Shown: positions 1 through 7,596 of the stretch, in pieces
Position numbering within the stretch: the first letter of the stretch is position 1
How the letters are laid out: every line of letters begins with the position of its first letter
Assembly (NCBI GenBank): GCA_004296865.1
Contig: SCVQ01000606.1
Location: 1 to 12,341, forward strand
Direction of reading: 5' to 3'
Length of the DNA: 12,341 nucleotides
Origin: Nitrospirota bacterium
GTDB lineage: Bacteria; Nitrospirota; Nitrospiria; Nitrospirales; Nitrospiraceae
Translations under genes and position numbers: made by a program
The notes under the pieces: model-generated
Told to the model about the DNA's origin: nothing
Database searches by the model: none
Seen by the model: the letters and a program-made list of their open reading frames with translations, nothing else

Positions 1-617
1 TTGTCCGTTCCCACATCGAGCAAAATGGGCAAGGTCGTGGCGGGGTGAATGCCGCCGCAGAGCGTGTAGAGGGACAGTTTGCCCACCGGGATGCCCATTC
101 CGCCCGCCCCCTGATCCCCCAGGCCCAGGATACGTTCGCCGTCGGTCACGACGATCACCTGTACATGGGGATAGGGCGCGTTCCCCAGAATCGTCTCGAT
201 GTCGTCTTTTTCAGGATACGAAATGAAGAGTCCACGGGGCCGCCGGTAGATGTGACTGAACCGCTGACAGGCATCGCCCACCACCGGCGTGTAGATGATG
301 GGCATCATGTCGGTAATGTGGTCGAGAAGCAGCCGGTAGAAGATCGTTTCGTTGCGGTCCTGCAAGGCGCGGAGAAAGATGTGCCGCTCCAAGTCGGTGT
401 CCTTCTGCTGGTACTCCTCATAGGCTCTCGCGACCTGCGTATCGAGCGTGTCTACATGGGGGGGCAAGAGTCCCAATAGGCCGAACTCGCGCCGTTCGGC
501 TTGAGAAAATGCCGTATCTTTGTTCAAGAGCGGAGCGTCCAGCAGGTGATGCCCCCGTAGAGACACCTCGAAGACTTCTTCGCCCGTGGCGGGGTCACGC
601 AGAATGTTGAAGGACAT
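1..617 (-). CDS. maeA: NAD-type malic enzyme, N-terminal part (cut by window edge)
   Basis: This is the first ~205 residues of a malic enzyme, which oxidatively decarboxylates malate to pyruvate using NAD(P) in the cytosol and links the TCA cycle to pyruvate. The frame stays open to base 1, so the C-terminal two thirds, including most of the Rossmann domain, are missing. Visible family landmarks are [17 protein letters not shown] around residues 103-119, the RRPRGLF segment, and the strongly conserved stretch [20 protein letters not shown] followed by [14 protein letters not shown] near residues 160-195. The long N-terminal region before the YTP motif fits the large (~540-580 aa) SfcA/MaeA type. 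Two adjacent ATGs (620 and 617) follow an in-frame TAA at 629-627. I chose 617 because AAAAGG then sits 5 nt upstream. It begins ~130 bp beyond the FAD oxidoreductase stop, with a weak terminator between, so it is probably its own unit. NAD rather than NADP preference is inferred from subtype. Confidence 0.93.
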   Translation of the reverse strand, partial: MSFNILRDPATGEEVFEVSLRGHHLLDAPLLNKDTAFSQAERREFGLLGLLPPHVDTLDTQVARAYEEYQQKDTDLERHIFLRALQDRNETIFYRLLLDHITDMMPIIYTPVVGDACQRFSHIYRRPRGLFISYPEKDDIETILGNAPYPHVQVIVVTDGERILGLGDQGAGGMGIPVGKLSLYTLCGGIHPATTLPILLDVGTD

Positions 618-717
618 CATCGCCTTTTATGACAGGAGGGACCGGAATCTGCAAGGGCGATGGTTTGTCGAGAGGGAAGGAGCGAAGCCACAGATGATGC
701 CGGTTGCTCGGCTGGTG

Positions 718-736
718 AAAACGGCTCAGACCGTTT
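718..736 (-). terminator. Possible weak intrinsic terminator after the FAD oxidoreductase
   Basis: Twelve bases past the TAG of the FAD oxidoreductase, the minus strand reads AAACGG-TCTGAG-CCGTTTT. This is a six-base-pair stem with a six-base loop, and its 3' arm runs into four T residues. The stem is short and the T-run overlaps it, so termination would be weak. It would mark the end of the hopanoid-type operon before the malic enzyme gene. It could be chance. Confidence 0.35.
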
Positions 737-747
737 CTTTCTTCATC

Positions 748-2028
748 CTACGCGCAGGTCCGATGTTGGTCCGCCAACCGCTTGGCCATCTGATAGTGCA
801 GGGGTTCTTCGATCAAGGCCTGGGCTGCCTCCGGTTCGGCCAGACGGCTCTGCTCCACCGGCTCGATGCCGAAGTGGCGGCAGACATTCACGGCCAGGCT
901 GAAGCAGAGGGAGAACTTGCCGGGCAGGGCCAGCGTATAATCGCCTCGGTCGAGGATGTGGTAGAGGTAGTTTCTGATCGAGGAGGACGAAGACACCTCG
1001 GTTTTGTAGCCGAAAAACAGATCGGCGTTCTTGGCGTCGACCTGGCCGAAGACGCGGCTCGCCAGCCCCAACATGTTGGCCCGGACCCGCTCCAGCACCG
1101 CGCCGGTGCCTTGTTGCGCATCGTGATAGACGGCGTTCCCGATCAACGAATATTCCAGCCCGTTGTTGCGATGGCAGATGTGGTTGATCGTTTTCTCCAT
1201 GTGCGGCGACATCCGCACGAAATTGATGTCGGTGAGCGCCGGGTAGACGACCATCAGGGGGCTGATGAAGACCTTCGTGTTGGTCTCGAAGGCGGTGGTG
1301 TCCTTGCCGGTCGCCAGGATTACGTGTCTCGCCGGAATCTTGACGGAAGCCTCGCCGCCAGCCTCCTTAGCGAGCACCGCGCCTTTCTCCAACCCCAGGA
1401 CCTTGGTCTGCGTCTGCACGGAACCCCCGCTGGCGAGAAAGGACCGCAGCAGGTCCACCGCGATCAACCTCGTATTCATCGCCCGATCCCGAGACTTGAG
1501 CGCAAAGGCCACATGATCGAGGCTGACGCCCAGGGATGAGCGATGCACCACGTACTGCAGGGGTTTGGCCCCGAACCCCAGTTGGTGACTCAGGCTTCTC
1601 GAGGCATCCAAGGTTTCAAACCAGGACATCCGCCGTTTGGCTCGATGGAGGGCCACGGCCCAAGGCAGCTTCCATTTCCAGCTGACCCCCGCGCAGCTCG
1701 TGTAGGCATAGAAATTGGTCCGGTTCGAGAACCAGCCGTCCCGGTTGGTGGTGTAGATGTGTTTGTCCACCCGCAGGTTCATGTTGGGAAACTCGCCGTA
1801 ATAATCCACTAGGTCGTCGAGGTTGCCCACCATCGTGCGGCAGAAGAAGTTGTTCGGGAGGGCGGTATAGAGGGCGCCGGTGTGAAACCACCCTTGCTGC
1901 TCGGCCGAGGCCTCGGCGCAGAGGGTCTTGTTTTTCTCGATCAGGACCACCGAAGCCCCCGATCGCTGCAGCATCTCGGCGACCGCCAGCCCGGCGATGC
2001 CTCCCCCGACGACTGCAAAATCCTTCAT
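748..2028 (-). CDS. DAO-type FAD-dependent oxidoreductase, last gene of the putative hopanoid operon
   Basis: A 426-residue flavoprotein. MKDFAVVGGGIAGLAVAEML is a classic N-terminal Rossmann fold, with GGGIAG at 8-13 and the ribose-binding glutamate E31 ending the second strand (VVLIEK). WFHTGALY at 47-54 resembles the HxGxxY segment after the dinucleotide fold in DAO/GlpD/L-2-hydroxyglutarate-oxidase relatives, and VILATGKDT (237-244) is the usual second FAD contact. No signal peptide or membrane segment is visible, so it is probably cytosolic. An in-frame ATG at 2091 exists but lies inside the upstream gene; the start at 2028 has GAGGGT upstream and a 28-nt gap from the aminotransferase stop. 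The substrate is unknown. Its position after a DegT aminotransferase suggests the pair interconverts hydroxyl (or amine) and keto groups on one small molecule or headgroup, which is inference. It could also be an amino-acid or amine oxidase. Confidence 0.88.
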   Translation of the reverse strand: MKDFAVVGGGIAGLAVAEMLQRSGASVVLIEKNKTLCAEASAEQQGWFHTGALYTALPNNFFCRTMVGNLDDLVDYYGEFPNMNLRVDKHIYTTNRDGWFSNRTNFYAYTSCAGVSWKWKLPWAVALHRAKRRMSWFETLDASRSLSHQLGFGAKPLQYVVHRSSLGVSLDHVAFALKSRDRAMNTRLIAVDLLRSFLASGGSVQTQTKVLGLEKGAVLAKEAGGEASVKIPARHVILATGKDTTAFETNTKVFISPLMVVYPALTDINFVRMSPHMEKTINHICHRNNGLEYSLIGNAVYHDAQQGTGAVLERVRANMLGLASRVFGQVDAKNADLFFGYKTEVSSSSSIRNYLYHILDRGDYTLALPGKFSLCFSLAVNVCRHFGIEPVEQSRLAEPEAAQALIEEPLHYQMAKRLADQHRTCA

Positions 2029-2056
2029 GTGACCCTCGTGTGCCACGATAACTCGC

Positions 2057-3193
2057 TCAGACCAGGTGCTTGACCAATGTCTCGCCGACATACCGCGCGT
2101 CGTCTTCCGTCATGCCGGAGGTCAGCGGCGGACAGAGATGGTTCGGACACCAGCGGTCCGCGCCAGGATAGCTCTCGCCCGAACAGACCCCTTCGAAGAC
2201 CGGCTGCTTGTGGCAGGGCAGGTCGTACACCCCGCCGCCGCACAGGACCCCGTCGCCGCTCAACTTCTTCTTCAGGTCGTCCGTATGACGCCCTTCCGGC
2301 ACGTGGACGATCAGCTTGTATTGGCTGGCCGCATCCATGTGCGCAGTCGAGACATAACTGAGTCCCGCCTTGTCCAGCGCTTTCGTGATGATCTCATAGC
2401 CCCGTTGCCGCCGCGCCAACATCTGCGGGAGCTTCTTCAACTGGATCAGTCCCAACAGAGCGCCCGGTTCCGTGATCCGGCTGCTGTTGCCGAAATCGTG
2501 GTGCAGCCCGCCGAAGTTCACGCCCCGCTTGCCCTGGTTGCGAAACGAGCGCGCCAGGTACTCTTCTTCGTCGTTGTTCGTGGTGATGATGCCCCCCTCG
2601 CAGGTCGTCATGACCTTGGTGGGAAAGAAGGAAAAGGCTGCGGCGTCGGCCAGGTTCCCGGACTTCACGCCCTTGATCTGACTGCCGTGCGCATGGGCCG
2701 CATCTTCCATCACGAACAGGCCGTGCTTGCGGCAGTAGCGCACGACCTCGAGAAACTCCGGCGAGACCACGCCGCCGATGTGGACCCAGAGAACCCCGGA
2801 GACGGGCGTCTTGCTCTTGGCCTGATGTCTCTTGATCGCCTCCTGGACCATGGCCAGCGTCGGCGCGAAGGTCTTCTTGTCCATGTCCAGGTACCGAGCC
2901 TCGCCGCCCGCGCGGATAATGGCGGCGACCGTGGCAAAATTCGTATTCGTCGGGACGAGCACGGCCGTGCCCTCGATCTTCTTGATCCGCAGCAAGAATT
3001 CCAGCGCCGTCGAGCCGCTGTTGCAGGAGATCGCGTGTTTGACCCCGATGTACTCGGCGAAAGCTTGTTCGAATTTGGTCGTGTACTCTCCCAGGATCAG
3101 CGTCGCCGACCGGAGGATCTTGGCCGACTCCTGCTGGAAGTAGACAATCTCGTCGTCCGTAATGTCGAAATAAAACGGCTTCACCTGCCGCAT
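2057..3193 (-). CDS. DegT/DnrJ/EryC1/StrS-family PLP aminotransferase
   Basis: A 378-residue fold-type I PLP enzyme of the family that aminates keto-sugars and keto-cyclitols, usually with glutamate or glutamine as amino donor. SCNSGSTALEFLL (56-68) is the phosphate-binding entry motif. VMEDAAHAHGS carries the PLP-pyridine aspartate D164 and stacking H167. AFSFFPTKVMTTCEGGIITT carries the Schiff-base lysine K193. Length is normal for the family. An ATG seven codons upstream (3214) is possible, but 3193 has AAGGAG eight bases before it and starts at the expected MRQVKPFYFDITDDE. It follows the small membrane protein by 51 nt and precedes the FAD oxidoreductase by 28 nt, so co-transcription is likely. 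It is not the class III aminotransferase HpnO known from aminobacteriohopanetriol synthesis. Its substrate could be a nucleotide sugar, a cyclitol or a hopanoid-linked keto-sugar; the sequence cannot decide. Confidence 0.92.
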   Translation of the reverse strand: MRQVKPFYFDITDDEIVYFQQESAKILRSATLILGEYTTKFEQAFAEYIGVKHAISCNSGSTALEFLLRIKKIEGTAVLVPTNTNFATVAAIIRAGGEARYLDMDKKTFAPTLAMVQEAIKRHQAKSKTPVSGVLWVHIGGVVSPEFLEVVRYCRKHGLFVMEDAAHAHGSQIKGVKSGNLADAAAFSFFPTKVMTTCEGGIITTNNDEEEYLARSFRNQGKRGVNFGGLHHDFGNSSRITEPGALLGLIQLKKLPQMLARRQRGYEIITKALDKAGLSYVSTAHMDAASQYKLIVHVPEGRHTDDLKKKLSGDGVLCGGGVYDLPCHKQPVFEGVCSGESYPGADRWCPNHLCPPLTSGMTEDDARYVGETLVKHLV

Positions 3194-3244
3194 GGGTTGG
3201 TCTCCTTGATCCATCGCCTCTTCGTTGCGCCTCCCTCTCGCTCG

Positions 3245-3637
3245 CTACGGATGCGAGGTGGCCTCGCCGCTTGCCGTCACCAGGATCACGCCCACGATGA
3301 CCAGCACGATCCCCGCCCACCGTATCGGCGGCACGACTTCCTGGAGCAGCGTGATCGCCAGGATCGCGGCAAAGGCATATTCCATCGCCGTGAACGGCAC
3401 CGCCACCGTGACGTCCGCCCAGGAGAGGGAGGCGATCAACAGAAAGTAGAATACCCCGTTCAGGATGGTGCCGAGGATCACGTAGGGATTGGAAAGCGCC
3501 TGGCCGAAATAGGACAGCAGCGCCATCGGCTGGTAGGTTTCCAGCGACCCGACGTTCTGCATCCCCTTCCGGATCAGGATTTGCCCGCCCGCCGTGGCGG
3601 CGGAGGCGATGAGCATGGCGATGAAGACTCGCAGCAT
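3245..3637 (-). CDS. Small four-helix DMT/EamA-type membrane protein
   Basis: A 130-residue hydrophobic protein with four predicted transmembrane segments near residues 3-23, 50-70, 77-98 and 105-123. The second half, around VAVPFTAMEYAFAAILAITLLQE and RWAGIVLVIVGVILVTA, looks like the terminal helices of EamA/DMT transporters. Size and layout match single-domain SMR/ArnE-ArnF-like proteins, which work as dimers. Two starts are credible. The one given (3637) has GAGGAG eight bases upstream and puts helix 1 at the N-terminus, as in SMR proteins. An ATG at 3706 also has GGGAGG and overlaps the glycosyltransferase stop as ATGA; it would add 23 hydrophilic residues (total 153). I prefer 3637 because the extra stretch contains AGG-AGA codons that are simply the downstream ribosome site. 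Sitting directly after a lipid-type glycosyltransferase, it may flip a glycolipid across the inner membrane; this is inferred from ArnE/F, and drug export is an alternative. Confidence 0.82.
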   Translation of the reverse strand: MLRVFIAMLIASAATAGGQILIRKGMQNVGSLETYQPMALLSYFGQALSNPYVILGTILNGVFYFLLIASLSWADVTVAVPFTAMEYAFAAILAITLLQEVVPPIRWAGIVLVIVGVILVTASGEATSHP

Positions 3638-3702
3638 TGTCAATCTCCTCGTCAGAGTGGATTCGTGGGACGGTTTCGATGCCTGGCTCGGAAACAACAC
3701 GC

Positions 3703-4890
3703 TCATGAGCGGGCCTCCCGCGGGGTCAGCCGCCCGTTGCGGGTCAAGACGAATTCGGCCCCGCGCCAGGTCACGGTGCGTTGGGTGAAGGCCAGGGCCC
3801 AGGAGACCAGACCGAGCAGATCCCGCAAGGGCAGCAGCCTCAGGCTCCGGATCCCTTCGTGGTCGCGGAAGGCCCCCAGCATGGCGGCCACCGTGATGTG
3901 CCGCACCGAGAGGGCGACCGCCAGGACCCCGACCCCGATCGGGTCCCCCAGGCGCAAGAGCGCATACAGCAGCGCGAAGGGCACCGACCGGGTGAGCACC
4001 GTCGCAAAGAACCCGCCGGGCCTGGCGGCGCGCGTATTCTGGTCCCAATAGACCTGATGCCCCCACCACTGTGACACCGACTTCAAGTCCACGACGGCCT
4101 CGATGAAGTACGGTACGATCGCCATCTTCTTCCCGGACGCCCATATCCGGCGGCCGATCTCATAGTCCTCCACCAGATACTCCGCCAGGCTCTCCAACCC
4201 GCCGATGGCCTCCAGGGTCGTACGGCGGATCGCGATGGACTGTCCCATGCAGAAGCCGGCCGCGCCAGTCACGTGGGCAAAGACCACGCTCGGGATAAAG
4301 TCCGCGTTCATGCTCAAGAGTTCCAGTTTCTCATACCACCGGTCCGCACGGACGGCTTTGAACAACGGGTTGACGGCGCCGACGTTCGGGTCGGCCAGAG
4401 GCGCCACCACGGTCTTCAGGTAGTCGGGCTTCAGCAGGATGTCGCTGTCGCTGATGACGAGGATCTCGTGCTTGGCTTCGGTGAGCGCGCCGAGCAGATT
4501 ATTCACTTTCCCGTTCATCCCCGCCTGGATGTTCTTGACGACCACGGTCGCAAGGCCGGCGCCGAACTCCTGCTGGACCTCGTAGAGGAGCGGGATCGCC
4601 GGGTCGTCGGGCCGCTGGGCGGAGAAGACCACTTGGTACTCGGGGTAATCCTGGAGGCAGATGGACCTCAGATTCTCTTTCAGATTCTTTTCAAGCCCGT
4701 GCACGGGCTTGAGCACGGTCACCGGCGGCCACGCTCCGCCGGCAAAGGGCGATCCCGGGCCGGACGAGCCATTCCCCTGCCCCTGTCGCCGGCAGAAGCG
4801 CAGAGCGGCCGGCACGCAGAGCAACCCGTAGATGGACCCCCCGATGACAGGGATCAGACAAAGCCACTGCAGCAGATCGATAAGCGGCAT
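3703..4890 (-). CDS. hpnI: HpnI-like glycosyltransferase (GT21/ceramide-glucosyltransferase family)
   Basis: A 395-residue membrane-anchored GT-A glycosyltransferase. HpnI transfers N-acetylglucosamine to bacteriohopanetetrol. A transmembrane helix spans about 8-30, followed by a Gly/Ser/Pro-rich linker (36-53). The catalytic domain has WPPVTVLKPVHGLE, a first acidic pair at D95-D96 (RPDDPA), the metal-binding SDSD at 147-150, and VEDYEIGRR with E241-D242 as likely catalytic region. The C-terminal hydrophobic stretches (about 297-340 and 352-370) end in TWRGAEFVLTRNGRL, which is typical of HpnI. The (Q/R)xxRW-type motif reads HQVYW (278-282), with Tyr at the usual Arg position. A Shine-Dalgarno GAGGA lies six bases before the ATG, and the His-rich gene stops 22 bases upstream. 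HpnJ in the same operon supports HpnI over a generic ceramide glucosyltransferase. The donor and acceptor are not proven by sequence. Confidence 0.83.
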   Translation of the reverse strand: MPLIDLLQWLCLIPVIGGSIYGLLCVPAALRFCRRQGQGNGSSGPGSPFAGGAWPPVTVLKPVHGLEKNLKENLRSICLQDYPEYQVVFSAQRPDDPAIPLLYEVQQEFGAGLATVVVKNIQAGMNGKVNNLLGALTEAKHEILVISDSDILLKPDYLKTVVAPLADPNVGAVNPLFKAVRADRWYEKLELLSMNADFIPSVVFAHVTGAAGFCMGQSIAIRRTTLEAIGGLESLAEYLVEDYEIGRRIWASGKKMAIVPYFIEAVVDLKSVSQWWGHQVYWDQNTRAARPGGFFATVLTRSVPFALLYALLRLGDPIGVGVLAVALSVRHITVAAMLGAFRDHEGIRSLRLLPLRDLLGLVSWALAFTQRTVTWRGAEFVLTRNGRLTPREARS

Positions 4891-4912
4891 GGCGGTTCCT
4901 CAGTCCCTCGAA

Positions 4913-5797
4913 TTACTCGGTGTAGATCGCGAGTTCCAGCCCGATCAAGATCAGCCCGATCGGGACGAGGTAGAACTTGGGTTTCCAGGACAGCCGCTCC
5001 AGCGAATCCGCCAGCCATCCGGCGGCGATGAAGAGAGCCGTCATCGCCATCATGGTGTGTTGCTTCACGATCAGCGCCATGTCCATCCCCGGGCTATGCT
5101 CATGCTCGTGATAGAGGAGCGCGATCCCGCCGAGGGCCAGGATGGCGGCCATGACAAACCCGGCAGAGGGATTCGGCTTCTCTCGACGGGGCACCAGCAC
5201 GGCATACAGCCCGATGGCCATGGGAATCAATGACAGGACCTTGTGCTGCAGCCATTCGCTCGAGCCGGGCCGATGGAGGCTTTCCATAAACGTGCCGACA
5301 ACGGGCCAGTCGGTCGGATCGGCGTTCCACAGGATATGGACGCCCATCAGCAACCAGATGATCCCCATGCCTTTTCTGATCGCGCCGTGACGCCGCTGCG
5401 TCAGCCGGTCGGCTAGGATCAGGAGGCCCAACCCGATCAGGGCGAGGCCGCAGGAGCGGTGCATGAACAGCGAATAGGCCTTTTCCTCTGCACGCGTGAA
5501 CCCGCCCCGCACGAACGTGCCGGCCTCATCGACCGGCCCGGTTCCGTGGCCGGCGTGGGCATCTTCGTGACCGTCACCGTGGGAAGCCGATTGATGCGCC
5601 GAATGGTCCGCCGGGGCCGCCTCCTGCGCGCCGAACGCGTCAGGTTTGGCTCCAGGGTCCGCGCTTTCGTGCCCTTCGTGCTGAGCCTGGTCCGCCCAAG
5701 TAGCCCCAGCCCAACCGAGCGTCACGGCCAGACACAGGAGCAGGGCGAGGATGGGGCGCCACTCGCCGGCGTTGATTCGAGGGACTGGAGACGTCAT
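4913..5797 (-). CDS. His-rich polytopic membrane protein with signal peptide, function unknown
   Basis: A 294-residue protein I cannot assign to a named family. Residues 15-36 form a signal peptide ending ATWA/DQ. A ~55-residue exported linker then carries eight histidines spaced about every 3-4 residues (H40, H43, H65, H68, H73, H77, H81, H84). About six transmembrane helices follow (113-130, 142-158, 185-202, 212-229, 240-262, 275-291). Histidines sit at helix ends (H113, H154, H185, H247), plus a loop motif HEHEHSPGM at 230-238. This recalls copper- or zinc-handling membrane proteins (CopD-like architecture), but no diagnostic motif is present. Start choice is uncertain: the ATG at 5797 places the signal peptide correctly but has no clear ribosome site; an in-frame GTG at 5866, 8 nt after the hpnJ stop, would add 23 residues. 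It lies between hpnJ and hpnI, so probably shares their transcript. Metal handling for the operon is inference only. Confidence 0.8.
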   Translation of the reverse strand: MTSPVPRINAGEWRPILALLLCLAVTLGWAGATWADQAQHEGHESADPGAKPDAFGAQEAAPADHSAHQSASHGDGHEDAHAGHGTGPVDEAGTFVRGGFTRAEEKAYSLFMHRSCGLALIGLGLLILADRLTQRRHGAIRKGMGIIWLLMGVHILWNADPTDWPVVGTFMESLHRPGSSEWLQHKVLSLIPMAIGLYAVLVPRREKPNPSAGFVMAAILALGGIALLYHEHEHSPGMDMALIVKQHTMMAMTALFIAAGWLADSLERLSWKPKFYLVPIGLILIGLELAIYTE

Positions 5798-5874
5798 ACA
5801 GGATGGGCCATCACAGGAGGCCCCCTCCTCCCGGGTTCGGAAACTCGGGAGAAGAGGGAAAAGCACGTGGCTGT

Positions 5875-7311
5875 TTACGCGTTGACCTCTTGGGCCTTCG
5901 CAAAGCGGTGGCGCTTGGCACGCGTGGCAAAATAATCCCTTGCCTCCTCGAGGAGCCGGGCGCGTTCGTAGGAGTCGGCGGCCATGCGACGGAGAAAGCG
6001 CCAGATGACCTTGGGGCGGAAGTAGAAGCGGTCATAAAACCGCTCCACCATCTCCACCATGTAGCGGCGATCCAGCCCCGGATACTGGATGTTGGGCAAC
6101 TGGTGCCCCAGTTCGTCCGACATGTCGTCGTCGGTCAGGTACCCGTACTTCTTCACGTAGCTATCGAACTCGGTGCCCGGGTAGGGATGCGACATGGAGA
6201 CCTGAATCGTGTCAGGATCCAGTTGCATGGCAAACTGGATCGTCTTCTCGATGGTCTCGGGCGTTTCACCGGGGAGTCCGATCTGGAAATCCCCGTGGAC
6301 GGTGATCCCCACCTTCTTGACGTTTTTCATGAACTCGATGGCGTCCGCCGTCGTGGCCCCTTTTTTGATGTTCTTGAGGACCGTGTCGTCGCCGGATTCG
6401 AAGCCCACCACCATCAGGCGACAGCCGGCCTCCTTCATCGCTTTCAGGGTCTCATAGTCCGTGTGCACCCGCGAGTTGCAGGACCAGGTGAATTTGAGCG
6501 GCTTAAAGGCTTCGCACATCTCCAGCACGTGGGCCTTGGCCCAGGGGAAGGTATCGTCGTCGAAGAAAATTTCCTTCGCTTCCGGGAACAGTTCCAATGC
6601 GCGCTTCACTTCCGCGACCACGTTGGCCGCGCTGCGCGTCCGCCAGGGGTGGCCGCTCATCGTCTGGGGCCAGAGGCAGAAGGTGCAGAGAGCCGGACAG
6701 CCGCGCGAGGCATAGAAGGACACGTAGGGGTGCAGCAGGTAGGGAATGTTGTACTTCTTGTAGTCCAGGTCCCGCGCGTAGACCTCCGTGGCGAAGGGCA
6801 ACGCGTCCAAGTTCTCGATCGCCGGACGGTCCGGATTGTGGACGATCTTGCCGTCCTTCCAGTAGCTGATCCCCGCGATGGTGTCCAGCTTCTGTCCCCA
6901 GGCGAACTCCGCAACCGTGTAGTCGAACTCCCGCCTGGCGACAAAATCAATCGCTTGGGAAGCCTGCAGGCTCTCCTCAGGCTGCACGGTCACGTGCGGG
7001 CCGACAAAGGCGACCTTGAGGCTTGGCTTGTTGGCCTTCATGGCCTCGGCCAGCTTGATGTCGCTCTTGAACCCGGCCGTGCTGGTGAAGAGCACGACGA
7101 ACTCGTAGTCGCCTGAAATCTTGACGGTTTCCTCTGGCGTGACACCCTGGGCCGGTCCATCTAAGAGCCGGCTCTCCTTGATCAATCCAGCGCCATAGGC
7201 CAGCCAGACCGGATACCAGAAGGATCGCACTTCACGGGTTGCCTGATACCTGGCTCCGGCTCCTCCGTCAAACCCTGCAAAAGAGGGAGGGTTCATCAGA
7301 AGCGTTTTCAT
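5875..7311 (-). CDS. hpnJ: Hopanoid-associated B12-binding-type radical SAM protein HpnJ
   Basis: A 478-residue radical SAM enzyme matching HpnJ in length and in its opening, MKTLLMNPPSFAGFDGGAG followed by RYQ and FWYPVWLAYGAGL. HpnJ is reported to convert hopanoid-linked glucosamine, made by HpnI and HpnK, into the cyclitol ether headgroup of bacteriohopanetetrol. The N-terminal ~160 residues form the cobalamin-binding-like domain; VGPHVTVQPEE (103-113) is the family's usual segment. The [4Fe-4S] cluster motif CPALCTFC has C205, C209 and C212. Downstream are the expected FFDDDTF (249-255), SCNSRV (277-282), GFESGDD (303-309) and DFQIGLPGET (341-350) elements of the TIM barrel. It is the first gene of the minus-strand operon, with GAGGAG eight bases before the ATG. 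HpnK, expected with HpnI and HpnJ, is not in this window. The family assignment is strong; the exact product in this organism is inferred. Confidence 0.93.
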   Translation of the reverse strand: MKTLLMNPPSFAGFDGGAGARYQATREVRSFWYPVWLAYGAGLIKESRLLDGPAQGVTPEETVKISGDYEFVVLFTSTAGFKSDIKLAEAMKANKPSLKVAFVGPHVTVQPEESLQASQAIDFVARREFDYTVAEFAWGQKLDTIAGISYWKDGKIVHNPDRPAIENLDALPFATEVYARDLDYKKYNIPYLLHPYVSFYASRGCPALCTFCLWPQTMSGHPWRTRSAANVVAEVKRALELFPEAKEIFFDDDTFPWAKAHVLEMCEAFKPLKFTWSCNSRVHTDYETLKAMKEAGCRLMVVGFESGDDTVLKNIKKGATTADAIEFMKNVKKVGITVHGDFQIGLPGETPETIEKTIQFAMQLDPDTIQVSMSHPYPGTEFDSYVKKYGYLTDDDMSDELGHQLPNIQYPGLDRRYMVEMVERFYDRFYFRPKVIWRFLRRMAADSYERARLLEEARDYFATRAKRHRFAKAQEVNA

Positions 7312-7368
7312 TATATCGTCTCCTCACGTTTCATCGAGTCTCTGACCTAGCTTTACGATAAGTCTACC

Positions 7369-7398
7369 TTTATACCTCACATGAGGGCCATTTGGAAA
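7369..7398 (-). promoter_or_regulatory. Candidate sigma70 promoter for the hpnJ operon
   Basis: On the minus strand, TTTCCA (7398-7393) and TATAAA (7374-7369) are separated by 18 bases. This would start transcription near 7362, giving a leader of about 50 nt before the hpnJ ATG. The -10 is good and the -35 is fair (4 of 6). It is the best promoter-like pair in this gap on this strand. Confidence 0.42.
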
Positions 7399-7523
7399 GG
7401 GAAAAACGTCTTTTATGCCTTCGCCGGATCTTAAGGCCACCTGAAAGCTTCGGCCAATCCTCTTCCGGACCAGTGGAGGGCCCTTCCCGGATTGACCGGT
7501 CGAGCCCACCGGCGGCGGCACTC

Positions 7524-7552
7524 TTGTCATCCGCAACGCGATTGTCTACAAT
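7524..7552 (+). promoter_or_regulatory. Near-consensus sigma70 promoter for the 89-residue protein
   Basis: TTGTCA (7524-7529) and TACAAT (7547-7552) are separated by exactly 17 bases. The predicted start is near 7559, about 38 nt before the GTG start of the downstream gene. It is among the strongest promoters in the window and is divergent from the hpnJ promoter, with about 125 bp between the two -35 boxes. Confidence 0.7.
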
Positions 7553-7596
7553 TGGACCTCATTCAGACAGATGGCGCGGCATGATCGGAGGCCACC

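Noticed and set aside
586..1539. A 317-codon plus-strand open frame opposite the FAD oxidoreductase.
   Set aside because: The minus-strand protein has an intact FAD fold and a ribosome site; the plus frame has composition typical of an antisense shadow.
2057..3193. Calling the aminotransferase HpnO.
   Set aside because: HpnO is an ornithine-aminotransferase-like class III enzyme; this protein has DegT/DnrJ-type motifs.
2066..4051. A 661-codon open frame on the plus strand, antisense to the aminotransferase, DMT protein and glycosyltransferase.
   Set aside because: It is Arg/His/Pro/Gly/Asp-rich with no domain, crosses three well-supported genes and their gaps, and is the usual mirror of GC-rich codon bias.
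3704..4144. Upstream extension of the small DMT protein frame to 299 residues.
   Set aside because: The extra part is out-of-frame reading of the glycosyltransferase gene and is low-complexity Gly/Arg/Pro sequence; the real start is 3637 or 3706.
7324..7536. A 70-codon minus-strand frame ending 12 nt before the hpnJ start.
   Set aside because: It has a TTG (or poorly supported ATG) start, no ribosome site, covers both predicted promoters in the gap, and shows no recognisable domain. A short leader gene cannot be wholly excluded.
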